64,000 nt of DNA from an uncultured Lachnospiraceae bacterium (GCA_944380605.1 CALWIA010000021.1:29603-93602), one strand, 5' to 3'; shown: positions 41,686 through 51,261, counted from the first letter of the stretch. Numbers and translations are program-made. The notes: generated from the letters alone by a model not told the origin.

Positions 41686-42207
41686 ATGAAGCTGATCCTC
41701 TGCCTGTCGGACTATCTCATCCCGCTGGTCATGTTCTATATCGTCTGCCTGGGACTTGCCATGAAGCGGCCGGTATATGAAGATTTTGTCCGGGGAGCCA
41801 AAGAAGGCGTCCGAACGGTGGCCGGTATTCTGCCGACGCTGGTGGGGCTGATGGCGGGGGTGGGAGTGCTGCGGAGTTCCGGCCTGCTGGACGCGCTGAC
41901 GGCGCTTTTTGGGACGGCGGCGGAGGGCGTGCTCCCGCCCCAGCTGGCGGGGCTTACGCTGGTCCGGCTGTTTTCTTCCAGCGCCGCGGTGGGGCTTCTG
42001 CTGGATATTTTCCGGCAGTACGGCGCCGATTCCCGGCTGGGCCTGGCGGCTTCCCTGATGCTCAGCTGCACGGAAACCGTATTTTATACCATGAGCGTCT
42101 ATTTTATGGCGGCAGGGGTCAAAAAGACCCGCCACACCCTGGCCGGCGCCCTGATTTCCACCGCAGCCGGCGCCGCCGCCAGCCTTTTTCTGGCAAAATT
42201 CCTGTAA
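41686..42207 (+). CDS. spmB: Spore maturation protein B
   Basis: A 173-residue membrane protein with the nucleoside-recognition (Gate) domain of SpmB. LSDYLIPLVMFYIVCLGLAMKRPVYEDFVRGAKEGVRTVAGILPTLVGLMAGVGVLRSSGLLD is diagnostic, followed by LSCTETVFYTMSVYFMAAGVKKTRH. TGAGG lies 8 bases before the ATG; an upstream TTG is less likely. It acts with SpmA in the mother cell during spore core dehydration. Here it is a single gene, far from spmA. Confidence 0.92.
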   Translation: MKLILCLSDYLIPLVMFYIVCLGLAMKRPVYEDFVRGAKEGVRTVAGILPTLVGLMAGVGVLRSSGLLDALTALFGTAAEGVLPPQLAGLTLVRLFSSSAAVGLLLDIFRQYGADSRLGLAASLMLSCTETVFYTMSVYFMAAGVKKTRHTLAGALISTAAGAAASLFLAKFL

Positions 42208-42247
42208 TTTCCGGCGTTTTTTAAGAAAACTATAAGGATTTAAGAGG

Positions 42248-42276
42248 TTGCCATGAAAAATGAAATCATGTATAAT
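42248..42276 (+). promoter_or_regulatory. Sigma-A promoter of the fabT-like gene
   Basis: TTGCCA (42248-42253) and TATAAT (42271-42276) are 17 bases apart, 40 bases before the GTG start. No copy of the ATTTTGA inverted repeat is seen here, so autoregulation is not evident. Confidence 0.75.
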
Positions 42277-42316
42277 CGTTAGGAAACACAAAAGACGTCA
42301 GATAAGAGGGTGCGCT

Positions 42317-42760
42317 GTGGACAACTACCATACGTTAAATGATGTACTGGTAAATCTGTTCCGGGATATTATGGACATCGAACAGAAAGCCATAATTACG
42401 GAAGAGTTTCAGGACATTACCAACAACGATATGCATGTGATCGAAGCCATAGGAACCGGTAAGCCCAAGAATATGTCCGCCATTGCCAGAGAACTGTCGG
42501 TGACGGTGGGGACCCTGACCATTGCCATGAACAGCCTGGTAAAAAAGGGGTATGTATTCCGGGAACGGGGCAAGGAAGACCGGAGGGTGGTCTACATCTC
42601 TCTTACGGACCGGGGAAAAGCGGCTTATGAGCACCATGAGCGGTTTCACAGAGCCATGATTGACAGCATTTCCCGAGATTTAAGCGAAGAGGAAATGGAA
42701 ATGCTGGTAAAGACGCTGGCGAAGCTGGAACAGTGGTTTCGCGGCAGGCAGGACAACTGA
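42317..42760 (+). CDS. fabT: MarR family regulator, FabT-like
   Basis: A 147-residue winged-helix protein. Its pattern follows FabT of streptococci closely: LNDVLVNLFRDIMDIEQKAI, FQDITNNDMHVIEAIG, MSAIARELSVTVGTLTIAMNSLVKKGYVFRERGKEDRRVVYISLTDRGK and HERFHRAMIDSI. FabT represses fatty acid synthesis when long-chain acyl-ACP is available. The start is a GTG with AGAGGG 7 bases upstream. It is not beside the fab operon, but that operon carries a matching operator at 10782-10798. The following lipoprotein gene starts 18 bases downstream. Confidence 0.82.
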   Translation: MDNYHTLNDVLVNLFRDIMDIEQKAIITEEFQDITNNDMHVIEAIGTGKPKNMSAIARELSVTVGTLTIAMNSLVKKGYVFRERGKEDRRVVYISLTDRGKAAYEHHERFHRAMIDSISRDLSEEEMEMLVKTLAKLEQWFRGRQDN

Positions 42761-42778
42761 AGGAGGCAATAGTAAGTG

Positions 42779-43357
42779 ATGAAGAAAGCAGCAATGTATT
42801 TCGCGGCGGTTTTGATGGCGGCTTCTCTGGGCGCCTGCTCGCCGACACAGATAGACGAAGAACCGGCGGCGGCGCCGTCCAATCCCGCCGGACTGACACC
42901 GGAGATGATGGAGACCCGGGAGACGGTGGAAAAGACCGGCGATCCCAATGCGCCGGTCTATGACATGGCCTTTATCTACTATCCCGACGGATCGAAGCTG
43001 GTCCGGGAGACGGTGGATGTGGAAGAGATGAACGAAGTGATGCTGGTGGGCGTTCTCATAGACTACGGCGTGCTGGAGGAAGGCACCGAGGCGCTGTCCA
43101 TGGTTGTGGAAGGCGGAGAGAAGGCGGGCCCCGGCGTATCGGCGGAGGACGCGGGAAGCGGCGAACGGACCGGTACCCTGGATCTGTCGCAGTTTGACGG
43201 CGCCGGCGATCCGCAGAAGGTCAGCGCTCTGGCCAATACCTTTATCGAGAACTATGAACTGGATAAACTGGCGGTGCTGGTCAACGGAGAGAACTTCGGA
43301 GGCGGAGACGCAGAAGGCTGGCTCTACTTCGACGACGACTACGAAAACGTCAAATAG
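42779..43357 (+). CDS. GerM-like lipoprotein
   Basis: A 192-residue lipoprotein; lipobox SLGAC (Cys20). The mature part resembles a GerMN (sporulation/germination) domain: MAFIYYPDGSKLVRETVDVE, then GTLDLSQFDG and VSALANTFIENYELDKLAVLVNGE. About 25 residues of Pro/Ala/Glu-rich tether separate the lipid anchor from the domain. AAGGAGG lies 12 bases before this ATG and 9 before an alternative GTG at 42776. Function unknown; it probably shares a transcript with fabT and ends at the terminator just downstream. Confidence 0.7.
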   Translation: MKKAAMYFAAVLMAASLGACSPTQIDEEPAAAPSNPAGLTPEMMETRETVEKTGDPNAPVYDMAFIYYPDGSKLVRETVDVEEMNEVMLVGVLIDYGVLEEGTEALSMVVEGGEKAGPGVSAEDAGSGERTGTLDLSQFDGAGDPQKVSALANTFIENYELDKLAVLVNGENFGGGDAEGWLYFDDDYENVK

Positions 43358-43363
43358 AATCGG

Positions 43364-43412
43364 AAAACCCCGGCTTCAGGGATCGGCAAGATCCCTGGCA
43401 GCCGGGGTTTTT
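43364..43412. terminator. Bidirectional terminator between convergent lipoprotein genes
   Basis: AAAACCCCGGCT (43364-43375) pairs with AGCCGGGGTTTTT (43400-43412), with an inner AGGGATC/GATCCCT stem. The T-run and A-run serve both strands. Confidence 0.92.
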
Positions 43413-43413
43413 G

Positions 43414-45261
43414 TCAATGGTACAGCATCAGCCAGGCCTGGAACCGGGGACGGATCACCGTAAAGGGCGCCGGTCCGATATCCAGCAGGAACCGGTGAAA
43501 CTCCTTGGCTTCAAACCGGTCTCCCAGGGTTTCCTCCGCCTGCTGGCGCATGTTCAGAATTTCCAGATATCCCACGTAGTATTCCAGATAGTTGGCGGGA
43601 CTGCTTAACATGGCGTCAAAGAGGGCGTCGGCCACGCCGCCGCCGCGGATGTCAAAAAACTGTTCCAGGTAGGAAGCCACCTGCTCCCGGTCCCAGCCGT
43701 AGTAGTGGATATTGATGTCCATAAGGGCGTGGAGCCCCAGGGTGGCGGAAGCGTTGCGGGCCAGCAGTTCTCCCAGGGCAGGGGAAAGCCCGTTGTCCAT
43801 GGTGTAGGCGCAGTGCTCCACGTAGGTGGCCCAGCCCTCGGAGTAGCTTCCGAAGGACAGGATTTTGCGGATATCGCTGGTGCACTGGGAAAGGAAGTAC
43901 ACGTTCTGGTACAGGTGGCCGGGAATGCCTTCATGGGCCAGCGTGGTGAACAGAGACTGGTCCTGGGATACGGAGTCGGGGTTGATGTAGATGACGCAGC
44001 TGTTATAGCGGTCTATGGGAGGCACCAGGAAAAAGGCGGGGCCCAGCGTCTGGCGCAGCGCCTCCGGCACATAGCGGGCGGAGTAGCTGTAATCTTCGAT
44101 TTCCGGAAACTCCTCGGCGGCCTGGGCTTCCAGCTGCCGCAGAATGCTTTCCGGGGTGGTATAGGCAAACTGATAGCCGGCGGCCTCTTCGGCGGTTTCC
44201 GGATGTTCCTGCACAATGTCGGAAATGGCGGACAGATCGCTGCGGATCTGCTGTTCTATGGCCCGTTTCATCTTGTCGATGGAAGGATACGTGGAGCCCA
44301 GAGACCGGACCAGATACTCATAATAGGCCTTTCCGCCGGAATAGTAGCACAGCCCCAGCTCGTTGGTGCAGGCGCCTTTTAAGTCTTCCAGCCCTTCCAG
44401 CAGCAGTTCATAGGCGGGGATGAAATCAGAAGCCACGATTTCCAGGTTCCGCTCCTTGCAGGCGGCCCGCTCTTCTTCGGAAAGTTCTTCCATGGCGTCA
44501 ACCCGCTGGTCAAAGGACGTGGTCATAAAGTTGTATTCCGGATCCAGGGTGTAGGCTTCGCACTCTTCGATGATCTGGTCGGCGCAGGCGTCGGTCAGAA
44601 ACAGCCCCGCCCGGGCCTTTTCCTTCTCAAAGTCCAGAATCTGCCGGTAATACCGGTCGATGTCCGCCAGAAGCGTCAGGTATTCCTCAATGTCCCCGGC
44701 GTCATAAAAGGCATATTCCGCCAGCAGGACGGGAAGCTGCGCCTGCACGCCGATGGACGGCGCGAGAGGCTGATAGTACAGCAGGCAGTCCTGGCTGGTC
44801 TGTTCCGTTTCCAGGGTATCGGTGAGAATTTCCCAGGTCAGAGCCTGGTCTTCCGTAAGAAGCTGCGGGTCGATGTCCCGCAGGGCGGCGAGAATCTCCT
44901 GCTGCGCCTGGAAGTCTTCTTCCATGGCATCCAGAGAAAAATCGCCGAAGCTGATTTCATAATCGGAGATGCCATAGGCGGCAGGATCTGCGAGAGAATA
45001 GTGGAGACTGAGAAACGAGGCGGTCAGCTGGTCTTCAAACAGCCGGCGGCACAGCTGCTCAAACGTCTCCCGGGCGTTTTCGGCTTCCGGAGATACTTCC
45101 GGGAAGGCCTGGGAAACCGGGGCGGAGCTGGTCTGGCTGTCCGGCGGCGGGTTCTGGCTGCTTCGGCATCCCGCCGCAAACAGGCAGAAGGCCAGAAGCA
45201 GGGGAAGGATACGGGCCAGGCGGTTCCAGGCCGCTCTGGCAGTTCTCATATCTGCATTCAT
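43414..45261 (-). CDS. DUF885 lipoprotein, probable metallopeptidase
   Basis: A 615-residue lipoprotein; signal peptide with lipobox FAAGC (Cys32) followed by a Ser/Pro/Gln spacer. The body is a DUF885 domain; the family's zinc-site motif appears as TLAHEGIPGHLYQNVYF, and a second conserved block is GSYSEGWATYVEHCA. DUF885 proteins are extracellular or periplasmic metallo-carboxypeptidase-like enzymes; the substrate is not known. GGAGG is 6 bases before the ATG. It has its own promoter, divergent from metG. Confidence 0.85.
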   Translation of the reverse strand: MNADMRTARAAWNRLARILPLLLAFCLFAAGCRSSQNPPPDSQTSSAPVSQAFPEVSPEAENARETFEQLCRRLFEDQLTASFLSLHYSLADPAAYGISDYEISFGDFSLDAMEEDFQAQQEILAALRDIDPQLLTEDQALTWEILTDTLETEQTSQDCLLYYQPLAPSIGVQAQLPVLLAEYAFYDAGDIEEYLTLLADIDRYYRQILDFEKEKARAGLFLTDACADQIIEECEAYTLDPEYNFMTTSFDQRVDAMEELSEEERAACKERNLEIVASDFIPAYELLLEGLEDLKGACTNELGLCYYSGGKAYYEYLVRSLGSTYPSIDKMKRAIEQQIRSDLSAISDIVQEHPETAEEAAGYQFAYTTPESILRQLEAQAAEEFPEIEDYSYSARYVPEALRQTLGPAFFLVPPIDRYNSCVIYINPDSVSQDQSLFTTLAHEGIPGHLYQNVYFLSQCTSDIRKILSFGSYSEGWATYVEHCAYTMDNGLSPALGELLARNASATLGLHALMDINIHYYGWDREQVASYLEQFFDIRGGGVADALFDAMLSSPANYLEYYVGYLEILNMRQQAEETLGDRFEAKEFHRFLLDIGPAPFTVIRPRFQAWLMLYH

Positions 45262-45321
45262 AATGTTCCTCCGGTCACAGATAAAATCGGGTCAGAATCA
45301 GGCTTGGAAGCCTTTGGCTAC

Positions 45322-45350
45322 ATTATAATTTATATTCTCCGGTTTTACAA
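45322..45350 (-). promoter_or_regulatory. Sigma-A promoter of the DUF885 gene
   Basis: On the minus strand TTGTAA (45345-45350) and TATAAT (45322-45327) are 17 bases apart, about 60 bases before the start codon. Confidence 0.7.
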
Positions 45351-45382
45351 CTGAGAACGGGGGAAACGCCGCAGAAAAAAGA

Positions 45383-45411
45383 TTGACGAACGGAAAAGAA
45401 AAGGATACACT
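45383..45411 (+). promoter_or_regulatory. Sigma-A promoter of metG
   Basis: TTGACG (45383-45388) and TACACT (45406-45411) are 17 bases apart. The start site would be near 45418, leaving a leader of about 15 bases, too short for a T-box or S-box. Confidence 0.7.
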
Positions 45412-45432
45412 AGATGCCAGGAGGGAAGAATC

Positions 45433-47409
45433 ATGTGCGAAAACTGCAGAAAACCGTATTATATTACGACGGCGATTGCCTATACATCGGGAAAGCCCCA
45501 CATTGGAAACACCTATGAGATCATCCTGGCGGATAGCATCGCCCGCTATAAGAGAGCCCAGGGCTATGACGTGCGGTTCCAGACCGGCACCGATGAGCAC
45601 GGGCAGAAGATCGAACTGAAGGCCGAGGAGGCCGGCGTGACGCCGAAAGCGTATGTGGACCGCGTCGCCGGCACGGTGAAGGAGATCTGGGACCTGATGA
45701 ATACGTCCTATGACAAGTTCATCCGGACCACCGACGCCGACCACGAGGCGCAGGTGCAGAAGATCTTCAAGAAGCTCTACGACAAGGGCGACATTTACAA
45801 AGGATACTACGAGGGCATGTACTGCACGCCCTGCGAGTCCTTCTTTACGGAATCCCAGCTGGTGGACGGCAAGTGCCCCGACTGCGGCAGAGAGGTGCAG
45901 CCGGCGAAGGAGGAAGCCTATTTCTTCCGTATGAGCAAGTACGCGGACCGTCTGATCCAGTATATCAACGACCATCCGGAGTTTATCCAGCCGGTGTCCA
46001 GAAAGAACGAGATGATGAACAACTTCCTGCTGCCGGGGCTGCAGGATCTGTGCGTCTCCAGAACTTCGTTCTCCTGGGGCGTTCCGGTGGACTTCGATCC
46101 CAAACACGTGGTTTACGTGTGGCTGGACGCGCTGACCAACTACATCACCGGACTGGGCTACGACTGCGATGGAAACAGTTCGGAGATGTTTGAGAAGTAC
46201 TGGCCGGCGGATCTGCATCTGATTGGAAAGGACATCATTCGCTTCCATACCATCTACTGGCCCATCTTCCTTATGGCGCTGGATCTGCCGCTGCCGAAGC
46301 AGGTATTCGGCCATCCCTGGCTGCTGCAGGGAGACGGCAAGATGAGCAAGTCCAAGGGCAACGTGCTGTACGCGGATACCCTGGTGGACTTTTTCGGCGT
46401 GGACGCGGTGCGCTATTTTGTGCTCCACGAGATGCCCTTTGACAACGACGGCGTGATTTCCTGGGAGCTTATGGTGGAGCGGGTCAACTCCGATCTGGCC
46501 AATGTGCTGGGCAACCTGGTGAACCGCACCATTTCCATGACCAACAAGTATTTCGGCGGCGTGGTGACGTCTTCCGGCGCCGCGGACGCGGTGGACGAGG
46601 ACTTGAAGCAGACGGTGCTGGCCGCTGTGCGCCGGACCGACGAGAAGATGGAGCAGCTGCGGGTGGCCGACGCCATCAGCGAGATTTTCGGCATTTTCCG
46701 CAGAAGCAACAAATACATCGATGAGACCGCCCCCTGGACCCTGGCCAAGGACGAGGCCAGCCGGGACCGTCTGGCGGAAGTGCTGTACAACCTGACGGAG
46801 GCCATTACCATCGGCGCGTCTCTGCTGGAATCCTTTATGCCGGAGACTTCGCAGAAGATTCTGGCTCAGCTGCAGGTGGAGAAGCGGGAACTGAAGGATA
46901 TGGACCGGTTCGGCCTCTATCCTTCCGGAAACCGGGTGACGGACAAGCCGGAGATCCTCTTTGCCCGCATGGATATAAAAGAAGTGATGGAAAAAGTGGA
47001 AGCCATGCATCAGGCGGAAGCCGCCGGCGGGGAAACGGAAGCCGGCAAAGAAGCGGAAGCCGGGATCGACATCGAGGCAAAACCGGAGATCACCTACGAG
47101 GACTTCGCGAAGCTGCAGTTCCAGGTAGGAGAGATTCTGGCCTGCGAAGCGGTGCCCAAGTCCAAAAAACTTCTGTGCTCTCAGGTGAAGGTCGGCAGCC
47201 AGGTGCGCCAGATCGTAAGCGGCATCAAGGCCCATTACACGCCGGAAGAGATGGTGGGCAAGAAGGTAATGGTTGTGGTGAACTTAAAGCCGGCCAAACT
47301 GGCAGGCGTGCTTTCGGAAGGCATGCTGCTGTGTGCCGAGGACGCTGACGGCAATCTGGCGCTGATGACGCCGGACAAGCCTATGCCTGCCGGCGCTGAA
47401 ATCTGCTGA
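45433..47409 (+). CDS. metG: Methionyl-tRNA synthetase
   Basis: A 658-residue class I synthetase. The HIGH motif is HIGN (His23), and KMSKS is at residues 303-307. A zinc site is formed by CTPC and CPDC in the connective domain. The anticodon-binding region follows, then a Glu/Ala-rich linker (residues about 515-550) and a C-terminal EMAP/Trbp111-type tRNA-binding domain (FAKLQFQVGEILACEAVPKSKKLL, VVNLKPAKLAGVLSEGMLL). AGGAGGG precedes the ATG. Followed by traX, tatD and rsmA, similar to the Bacillus metS-tatD-rsmA order. Confidence 0.96.
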   Translation: MCENCRKPYYITTAIAYTSGKPHIGNTYEIILADSIARYKRAQGYDVRFQTGTDEHGQKIELKAEEAGVTPKAYVDRVAGTVKEIWDLMNTSYDKFIRTTDADHEAQVQKIFKKLYDKGDIYKGYYEGMYCTPCESFFTESQLVDGKCPDCGREVQPAKEEAYFFRMSKYADRLIQYINDHPEFIQPVSRKNEMMNNFLLPGLQDLCVSRTSFSWGVPVDFDPKHVVYVWLDALTNYITGLGYDCDGNSSEMFEKYWPADLHLIGKDIIRFHTIYWPIFLMALDLPLPKQVFGHPWLLQGDGKMSKSKGNVLYADTLVDFFGVDAVRYFVLHEMPFDNDGVISWELMVERVNSDLANVLGNLVNRTISMTNKYFGGVVTSSGAADAVDEDLKQTVLAAVRRTDEKMEQLRVADAISEIFGIFRRSNKYIDETAPWTLAKDEASRDRLAEVLYNLTEAITIGASLLESFMPETSQKILAQLQVEKRELKDMDRFGLYPSGNRVTDKPEILFARMDIKEVMEKVEAMHQAEAAGGETEAGKEAEAGIDIEAKPEITYEDFAKLQFQVGEILACEAVPKSKKLLCSQVKVGSQVRQIVSGIKAHYTPEEMVGKKVMVVVNLKPAKLAGVLSEGMLLCAEDADGNLALMTPDKPMPAGAEIC

Positions 47410-47443
47410 CGGAAAAAAGATTCTTTCCGCCTCCGCGTTTCTG

Positions 47444-47452
47444 TGGTATACT
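47444..47452 (+). promoter_or_regulatory. Extended -10 promoter before traX
   Basis: TGGTATACT is an extended -10 (TGn TATACT). The best -35 candidate, TTTCCG at 47424, is weak. It would start the traX-tatD-rsmA transcript. Confidence 0.45.
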
Positions 47453-47519
47453 GAGCTGAACCCACGGCTGCCGGGCTGTGCGGAACAGGCCGGATGCCGG
47501 GAAGCGCGGAGGTGTTTTT

Positions 47520-48239
47520 ATGGGAAAAGGAATCAGCGGAAACGCATTGAAAATGATCGCTGCCGCCGCCATGCTGACAGATCACGCAGGGGCGGTGCTG
47601 ATAGAAGTTGGAATACTGGGACCGGCGCTTTTTATGGATTCGGCCGAGGTGCCGGACGCGCTGCTGCCCTGGCTGCTTGCGGACGCGCTGCTGCGGCTGG
47701 CGGGCAGAATCGCCTTTCCTATTTTCTGTTATCTGCTGGCGGAGGGATTCTGCCATACCCGAAACGCCGGAACGTACGCGCTGCGCCTTCTGGTTTTTGC
47801 GGTGCTATCGGAGATCCCCTTTGATCTGGCGCTGTTTGACACCTGGTTTTATCCGGGCTACCAGAGCGTATACGTGACGCTGCTTCTGGGACTGCTGCTT
47901 CTGATGACCTTAAAGCGCATCGGAGACGGAGGCGCGCCGTGGAAAAAGATCGCGGCGGTGGTGGGCTTTGGCGCGGCGGCGCAGCTGCTGAAATGCGATT
48001 ACGGCGCCTTCGGCACCACGCTGATTGCTCTTTTTTATTTCACCAGAAAGAACCGGCGCATGCAGACCATATGCGCCTGCCTGGCGCTGATCTGGGAAGT
48101 GACGGCGCCGCTGGCGCTGATTCCCATTCGCATGTACAACGGAACACGGGGAAAGGCGCGGCTGAAATACGGATTTTATGCCTTCTATCCGCTGCATCTT
48201 CTGGTTCTGTGGGGGCTGCGGCTGTGGCTGATAGGCTGA
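47520..48239 (+). CDS. TraX family membrane protein
   Basis: A 239-residue protein with about six hydrophobic helices. ISGNALKMIAAAAMLTDHAGAVL, LRLAGRIAFPIFCYLLAEGFCHTRN, LLVFAVLSEIPFDLALF, YQSVYVTLLLGLL and the end KYGFYAFYPLHLLVLW are typical of TraX. Named for an F-plasmid pilin acetyltransferase, the family in Clostridia is chromosomal and probably acylates a surface molecule. GGAGG lies 7 bases before the ATG. The gap upstream carries its likely promoter. Confidence 0.88.
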   Translation: MGKGISGNALKMIAAAAMLTDHAGAVLIEVGILGPALFMDSAEVPDALLPWLLADALLRLAGRIAFPIFCYLLAEGFCHTRNAGTYALRLLVFAVLSEIPFDLALFDTWFYPGYQSVYVTLLLGLLLLMTLKRIGDGGAPWKKIAAVVGFGAAAQLLKCDYGAFGTTLIALFYFTRKNRRMQTICACLALIWEVTAPLALIPIRMYNGTRGKARLKYGFYAFYPLHLLVLWGLRLWLIG

Positions 48240-48268
48240 GGACAGGAAAGACCTGCAAGGAGAAATCT

Positions 48269-49060
48269 ATGGAAACATACAGAATTTTTGATTCCCACGC
48301 CCATTACGACGACGAGGCCTTTGACGAAGACCGGGATGCGCTGTTAGCCAGCCTGCCGGCGCGGGGAATCGGAGCGGTGGTCAATGTGGGGGCCAGTCTG
48401 GCGTCCACAAAGAGCACCCTGGAACTGACCAGGCGCTGGCCCTTTGTCTGGGGGGCCGCCGGCGTCCATCCCAGCGAGACGGCACAGCTGCGGGAAGCGG
48501 ATATGGAATGGCTGAAGCAGATCTGCGGAGAGGAAAAAATCGCGGCGGTGGGAGAGATCGGACTGGATTATCATTGGCCGGAGCCGGACCGGGAGACCCA
48601 GAAGCGGTGGTTCGTCCGCCAGCTGCAGCTGGCGGCGGAGACGGGCCTGCCGGTGATCATCCACAGCCGGGACGCCGCCCAGGACACGCTGGACATTCTG
48701 AAGGCCCACCGGCGGGAACTGACCGGCGGGGTGATCCACTGCTTTTCCTACGGCGTGGAAATGGCCCGGGAATACCTGGATATGGGATTTTATCTGGGCG
48801 TCGGAGGCGTGGTGACCTTTTCCAACGCCCGCAAGCTGAAGGAAGTGACGGCGTACGCGCCGATGGACCGGATTCTGCTGGAGACGGACTGCCCGTATCT
48901 GGCGCCGGTGCCCAACCGGGGAAAGCGCAACTCCTCGCTGTATCTGCCGGCGGCGGCGGAAGCCATTGCCGCCATAAAAGGAATTTCCGCAGAGGACGTG
49001 ATCCGGATCACCTGGGACAATGCCGTCCGGATGTACGGACTGACGGTCCCGGCGCTTTAA
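48269..49060 (+). CDS. tatD: TatD family metal-dependent deoxyribonuclease
   Basis: A 263-residue TIM-barrel hydrolase. Metal ligands are visible in IFDSHAHYDD, AVGEIGLDYH, VIIHSRDA, VIHCFSYG and LLETDCPYLAPVPNRGKRN. TatD proteins are 3'-5' DNA exonucleases, and some act on RNA or D-aminoacyl-tRNA. AAGGAGAAATCT precedes the ATG. It lies between metG/traX and rsmA, as in Bacillus, but the rnmV gene usually found between tatD and rsmA is absent. Confidence 0.94.
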   Translation: METYRIFDSHAHYDDEAFDEDRDALLASLPARGIGAVVNVGASLASTKSTLELTRRWPFVWGAAGVHPSETAQLREADMEWLKQICGEEKIAAVGEIGLDYHWPEPDRETQKRWFVRQLQLAAETGLPVIIHSRDAAQDTLDILKAHRRELTGGVIHCFSYGVEMAREYLDMGFYLGVGGVVTFSNARKLKEVTAYAPMDRILLETDCPYLAPVPNRGKRNSSLYLPAAAEAIAAIKGISAEDVIRITWDNAVRMYGLTVPAL

Positions 49061-49088
49061 AAGATTGGAAGAAAGGAAGAAAACGCGT

Positions 49089-49952
49089 ATGGCCACGTTG
49101 GGAAATCCGAAGAATACCATTGAAATTCTGCAGAAATACAAGTTTGTGTTTCAGAAAAAGTTCGGACAGAATTTTCTGATCGATCCCCGGGTGCTGGAAA
49201 AAATCGTGGACGCCTCCGGGGTTACCGCCGAAGACTGCGTTCTGGAAATCGGCCCGGGCATCGGCACCATGACCCAGTACCTGGCGGAGCGGGCCGGCCA
49301 TGTGGTGGCGGTGGAAATCGACGCCAACCTGATTCCCATTCTGCAGGAGACTCTGGCGGAGTACCGCAATGTAACGGTGCTGCACCAGGATATTCTGAAA
49401 ACCGATATCCGGGCCATCGCGCGGGACTGGGGCGGCGGACGGCCGTTAAAGGTAACGGCGAACCTGCCGTATTATATTACTACGCCTATTATTATGAACC
49501 TGCTGGAACAGGATATTCCGGTGGACACCATCACGGTGATGGTGCAGAAAGAGGTGGCGGACCGGATGCAGGTGGGACCGGGCACCAAGGACTACGGCGC
49601 CTTGTCGCTGGCGGTGCAGTACTATGCCCGCGCGGAGCTGGTGGCCAATGTGCCGCCCAACTGCTTCATGCCCAGGCCCGGCGTGGGATCCGCGGTGATC
49701 CGGCTGACCAAGTACCAGACGCCTCCGGTGCAGCCAAAAGACCCGGATCTGATGTTCCGCCTGATCCGGGCCTCTTTTAACCAGCGCAGAAAAACGCTGC
49801 AGAATGGACTGAACAATTCGCCGGACGTTCCCTGTTCCCGCGAAGCCATCGCGGCGGCCATAGAAAAGCTGGGGCTGCCGGCGGCGGTGCGGGGTGAGAC
49901 GCTTTCGCTTAAACAGTTTGCCGATCTGGCGGACTGCCTCAGCGATACATAG
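49089..49952 (+). CDS. rsmA: 16S rRNA dimethyladenosine transferase
   Basis: A 287-residue KsgA methyltransferase that dimethylates A1518 and A1519 of 16S rRNA. KKFGQNFLID, LEIGPGIGTMTQYLAERAGHVVAVEID, TANLPYYITTPII and SFNQRRKTLQNGL are the family motifs. AAAGGAAG is about 9 bases before the ATG. Its last 14 bases overlap the convergent melA gene, and there is no room for a conventional terminator between the two genes. Confidence 0.95.
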   Translation: MATLGNPKNTIEILQKYKFVFQKKFGQNFLIDPRVLEKIVDASGVTAEDCVLEIGPGIGTMTQYLAERAGHVVAVEIDANLIPILQETLAEYRNVTVLHQDILKTDIRAIARDWGGGRPLKVTANLPYYITTPIIMNLLEQDIPVDTITVMVQKEVADRMQVGPGTKDYGALSLAVQYYARAELVANVPPNCFMPRPGVGSAVIRLTKYQTPPVQPKDPDLMFRLIRASFNQRRKTLQNGLNNSPDVPCSREAIAAAIEKLGLPAAVRGETLSLKQFADLADCLSDT

Positions 49953-51261
49953 CCATGTAGGAGCCGTGGGCTTCGATCAGTTCGTTGCACATGCTGCGGA
50001 TGTCGTCGATACTCAGCTCCGCGGCGGTGTGGGGATCTAGCATGGCCGCCTGATAGATGTGCTCCCGTTTCCGGGTGCGGGCCGCCTCGATGGTCAGCAG
50101 CTGGACGTTGATGTTGGTCTGGTTCATGGCGGCCAGCTGTACCGGCAGCCGGCCCACGTGGCAGGGCAGGACGCCGCGGGCGTTGACCAGACAGGGAACT
50201 TCTACGCAGGCGTCCCCTGGCAGGTTGTCGATCAGCCCGGTGTTCAGCACGTTTCCGCCGATCTGGCAGGGCTGATTGGTGAGCACGGCCTCCATGATGT
50301 GGGATGCGTATTCCCGGGACCGCTCATGAGTCACTTTGCCATCGTTTAAAATATTTTTCTTTTCATCTTCCCATTCTTTGATCTGGCGGATGCAGCGTCT
50401 GGGATATTCATCCAGCGGGATGTTGTAGCGGTCGATCAGTTCCGGATACCGGTTTTTGATATAAAAAGCGTTGTACTCGGAATTGTGTTCGCTGGACTCG
50501 GTGCAGTAGTACCCCAGATTCCGGATGTATTCGTAGCGGATCATATCCTCATGTTTTTCCGACGCGTTCTTTTCCAGCGCCCGTTTCCGGATTTCCGGAT
50601 ACAGGTCCCGGCCATCTTTATCCCGGACGTCCAGCAGCCAGGCCATGTGGTTGATGCCGGCGATCCAGTCGGACGCTCCTTCCAGCCGGTCTTCCATGCC
50701 CAGATCTTTTAACAGCCGTTCCGTACAAACCTGGACGCTGTGGCAGAGCCCCACGGTGCGGACGCCGGTGTAGCGCAGCATGTAGCCGGTGAGAATGGCC
50801 ATGGGATTGGTGTAATTCAGAAACAGGGCGTCGGGGCACACCTCTTCCATGTCCCGGGCGAATTCCTCCATAACCGGGATGGTGCGCAGGCCCCGCATGA
50901 TGCCGCCGATGCCCAGGGTGTCGCCGATGGTCTGCCGCAGGCCGTATTTTTTGGGGACCTCAAAATCGATAACGGTGCAGGGCTCGTAGCCGCCTACCTG
51001 AATGGCGTTGACGACAAAATCCGCGCCTCTCAGAGCGGCTTTCCGGTTTTCCGTTCCCAGATACGTATGGATCCGGGCCCGGCCTTCGTTGGTGTTGCGG
51101 TTGATGGCCTGCAGAATGATCTCCGATTCCTCCAGGCGTTTCGCGTCGATGTCGTACAGCGCGATTTCCGCGTCGCGAAGCACCGGCGTGCACATGCAGT
51201 CCCCCAGTACGTTCCGGGCGAAAACCGTGCTCCCGGCGCCCAGAAATGTGATTTTTGCCAT
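49939..51261 (-). CDS. melA: GH4 family alpha-galactosidase/glycosidase, MelA-like
   Basis: A 440-residue NAD- and Mn-dependent glycosidase. The dinucleotide fold is [18 protein letters not shown]. The metal ligands are in GLCHSVQ and [10 protein letters not shown], and [10 protein letters not shown] is typical of GH4. Closest by eye to MelA-type alpha-galactosidases; alpha-glucosidase or glucuronidase specificity cannot be excluded. GGAAGGAGGCAC precedes the start. Divergent from an AraC regulator, which probably activates it in response to an alpha-galactoside. Confidence 0.87.
   Translation of the reverse strand: MAKITFLGAGSTVFARNVLGDCMCTPVLRDAEIALYDIDAKRLEESEIILQAINRNTNEGRARIHTYLGTENRKAALRGADFVVNAIQVGGYEPCTVIDFEVPKKYGLRQTIGDTLGIGGIMRGLRTIPVMEEFARDMEEVCPDALFLNYTNPMAILTGYMLRYTGVRTVGLCHSVQVCTERLLKDLGMEDRLEGASDWIAGINHMAWLLDVRDKDGRDLYPEIRKRALEKNASEKHEDMIRYEYIRNLGYYCTESSEHNSEYNAFYIKNRYPELIDRYNIPLDEYPRRCIRQIKEWEDEKKNILNDGKVTHERSREYASHIMEAVLTNQPCQIGGNVLNTGLIDNLPGDACVEVPCLVNARGVLPCHVGRLPVQLAAMNQTNINVQLLTIEAARTRKREHIYQAAMLDPHTAAELSIDDIRSMCNELIEAHGSYMAMYR

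Noticed and set aside
45412..45432. T-box or S-box riboswitch before metG
   Set aside because: The leader from the likely start site is only about 15 bases, too short for either.
45298..47235. A 645-codon open frame antisense to metG
   Set aside because: Shadow of metG in a mirror frame, with no start signal and no homology that I can see.
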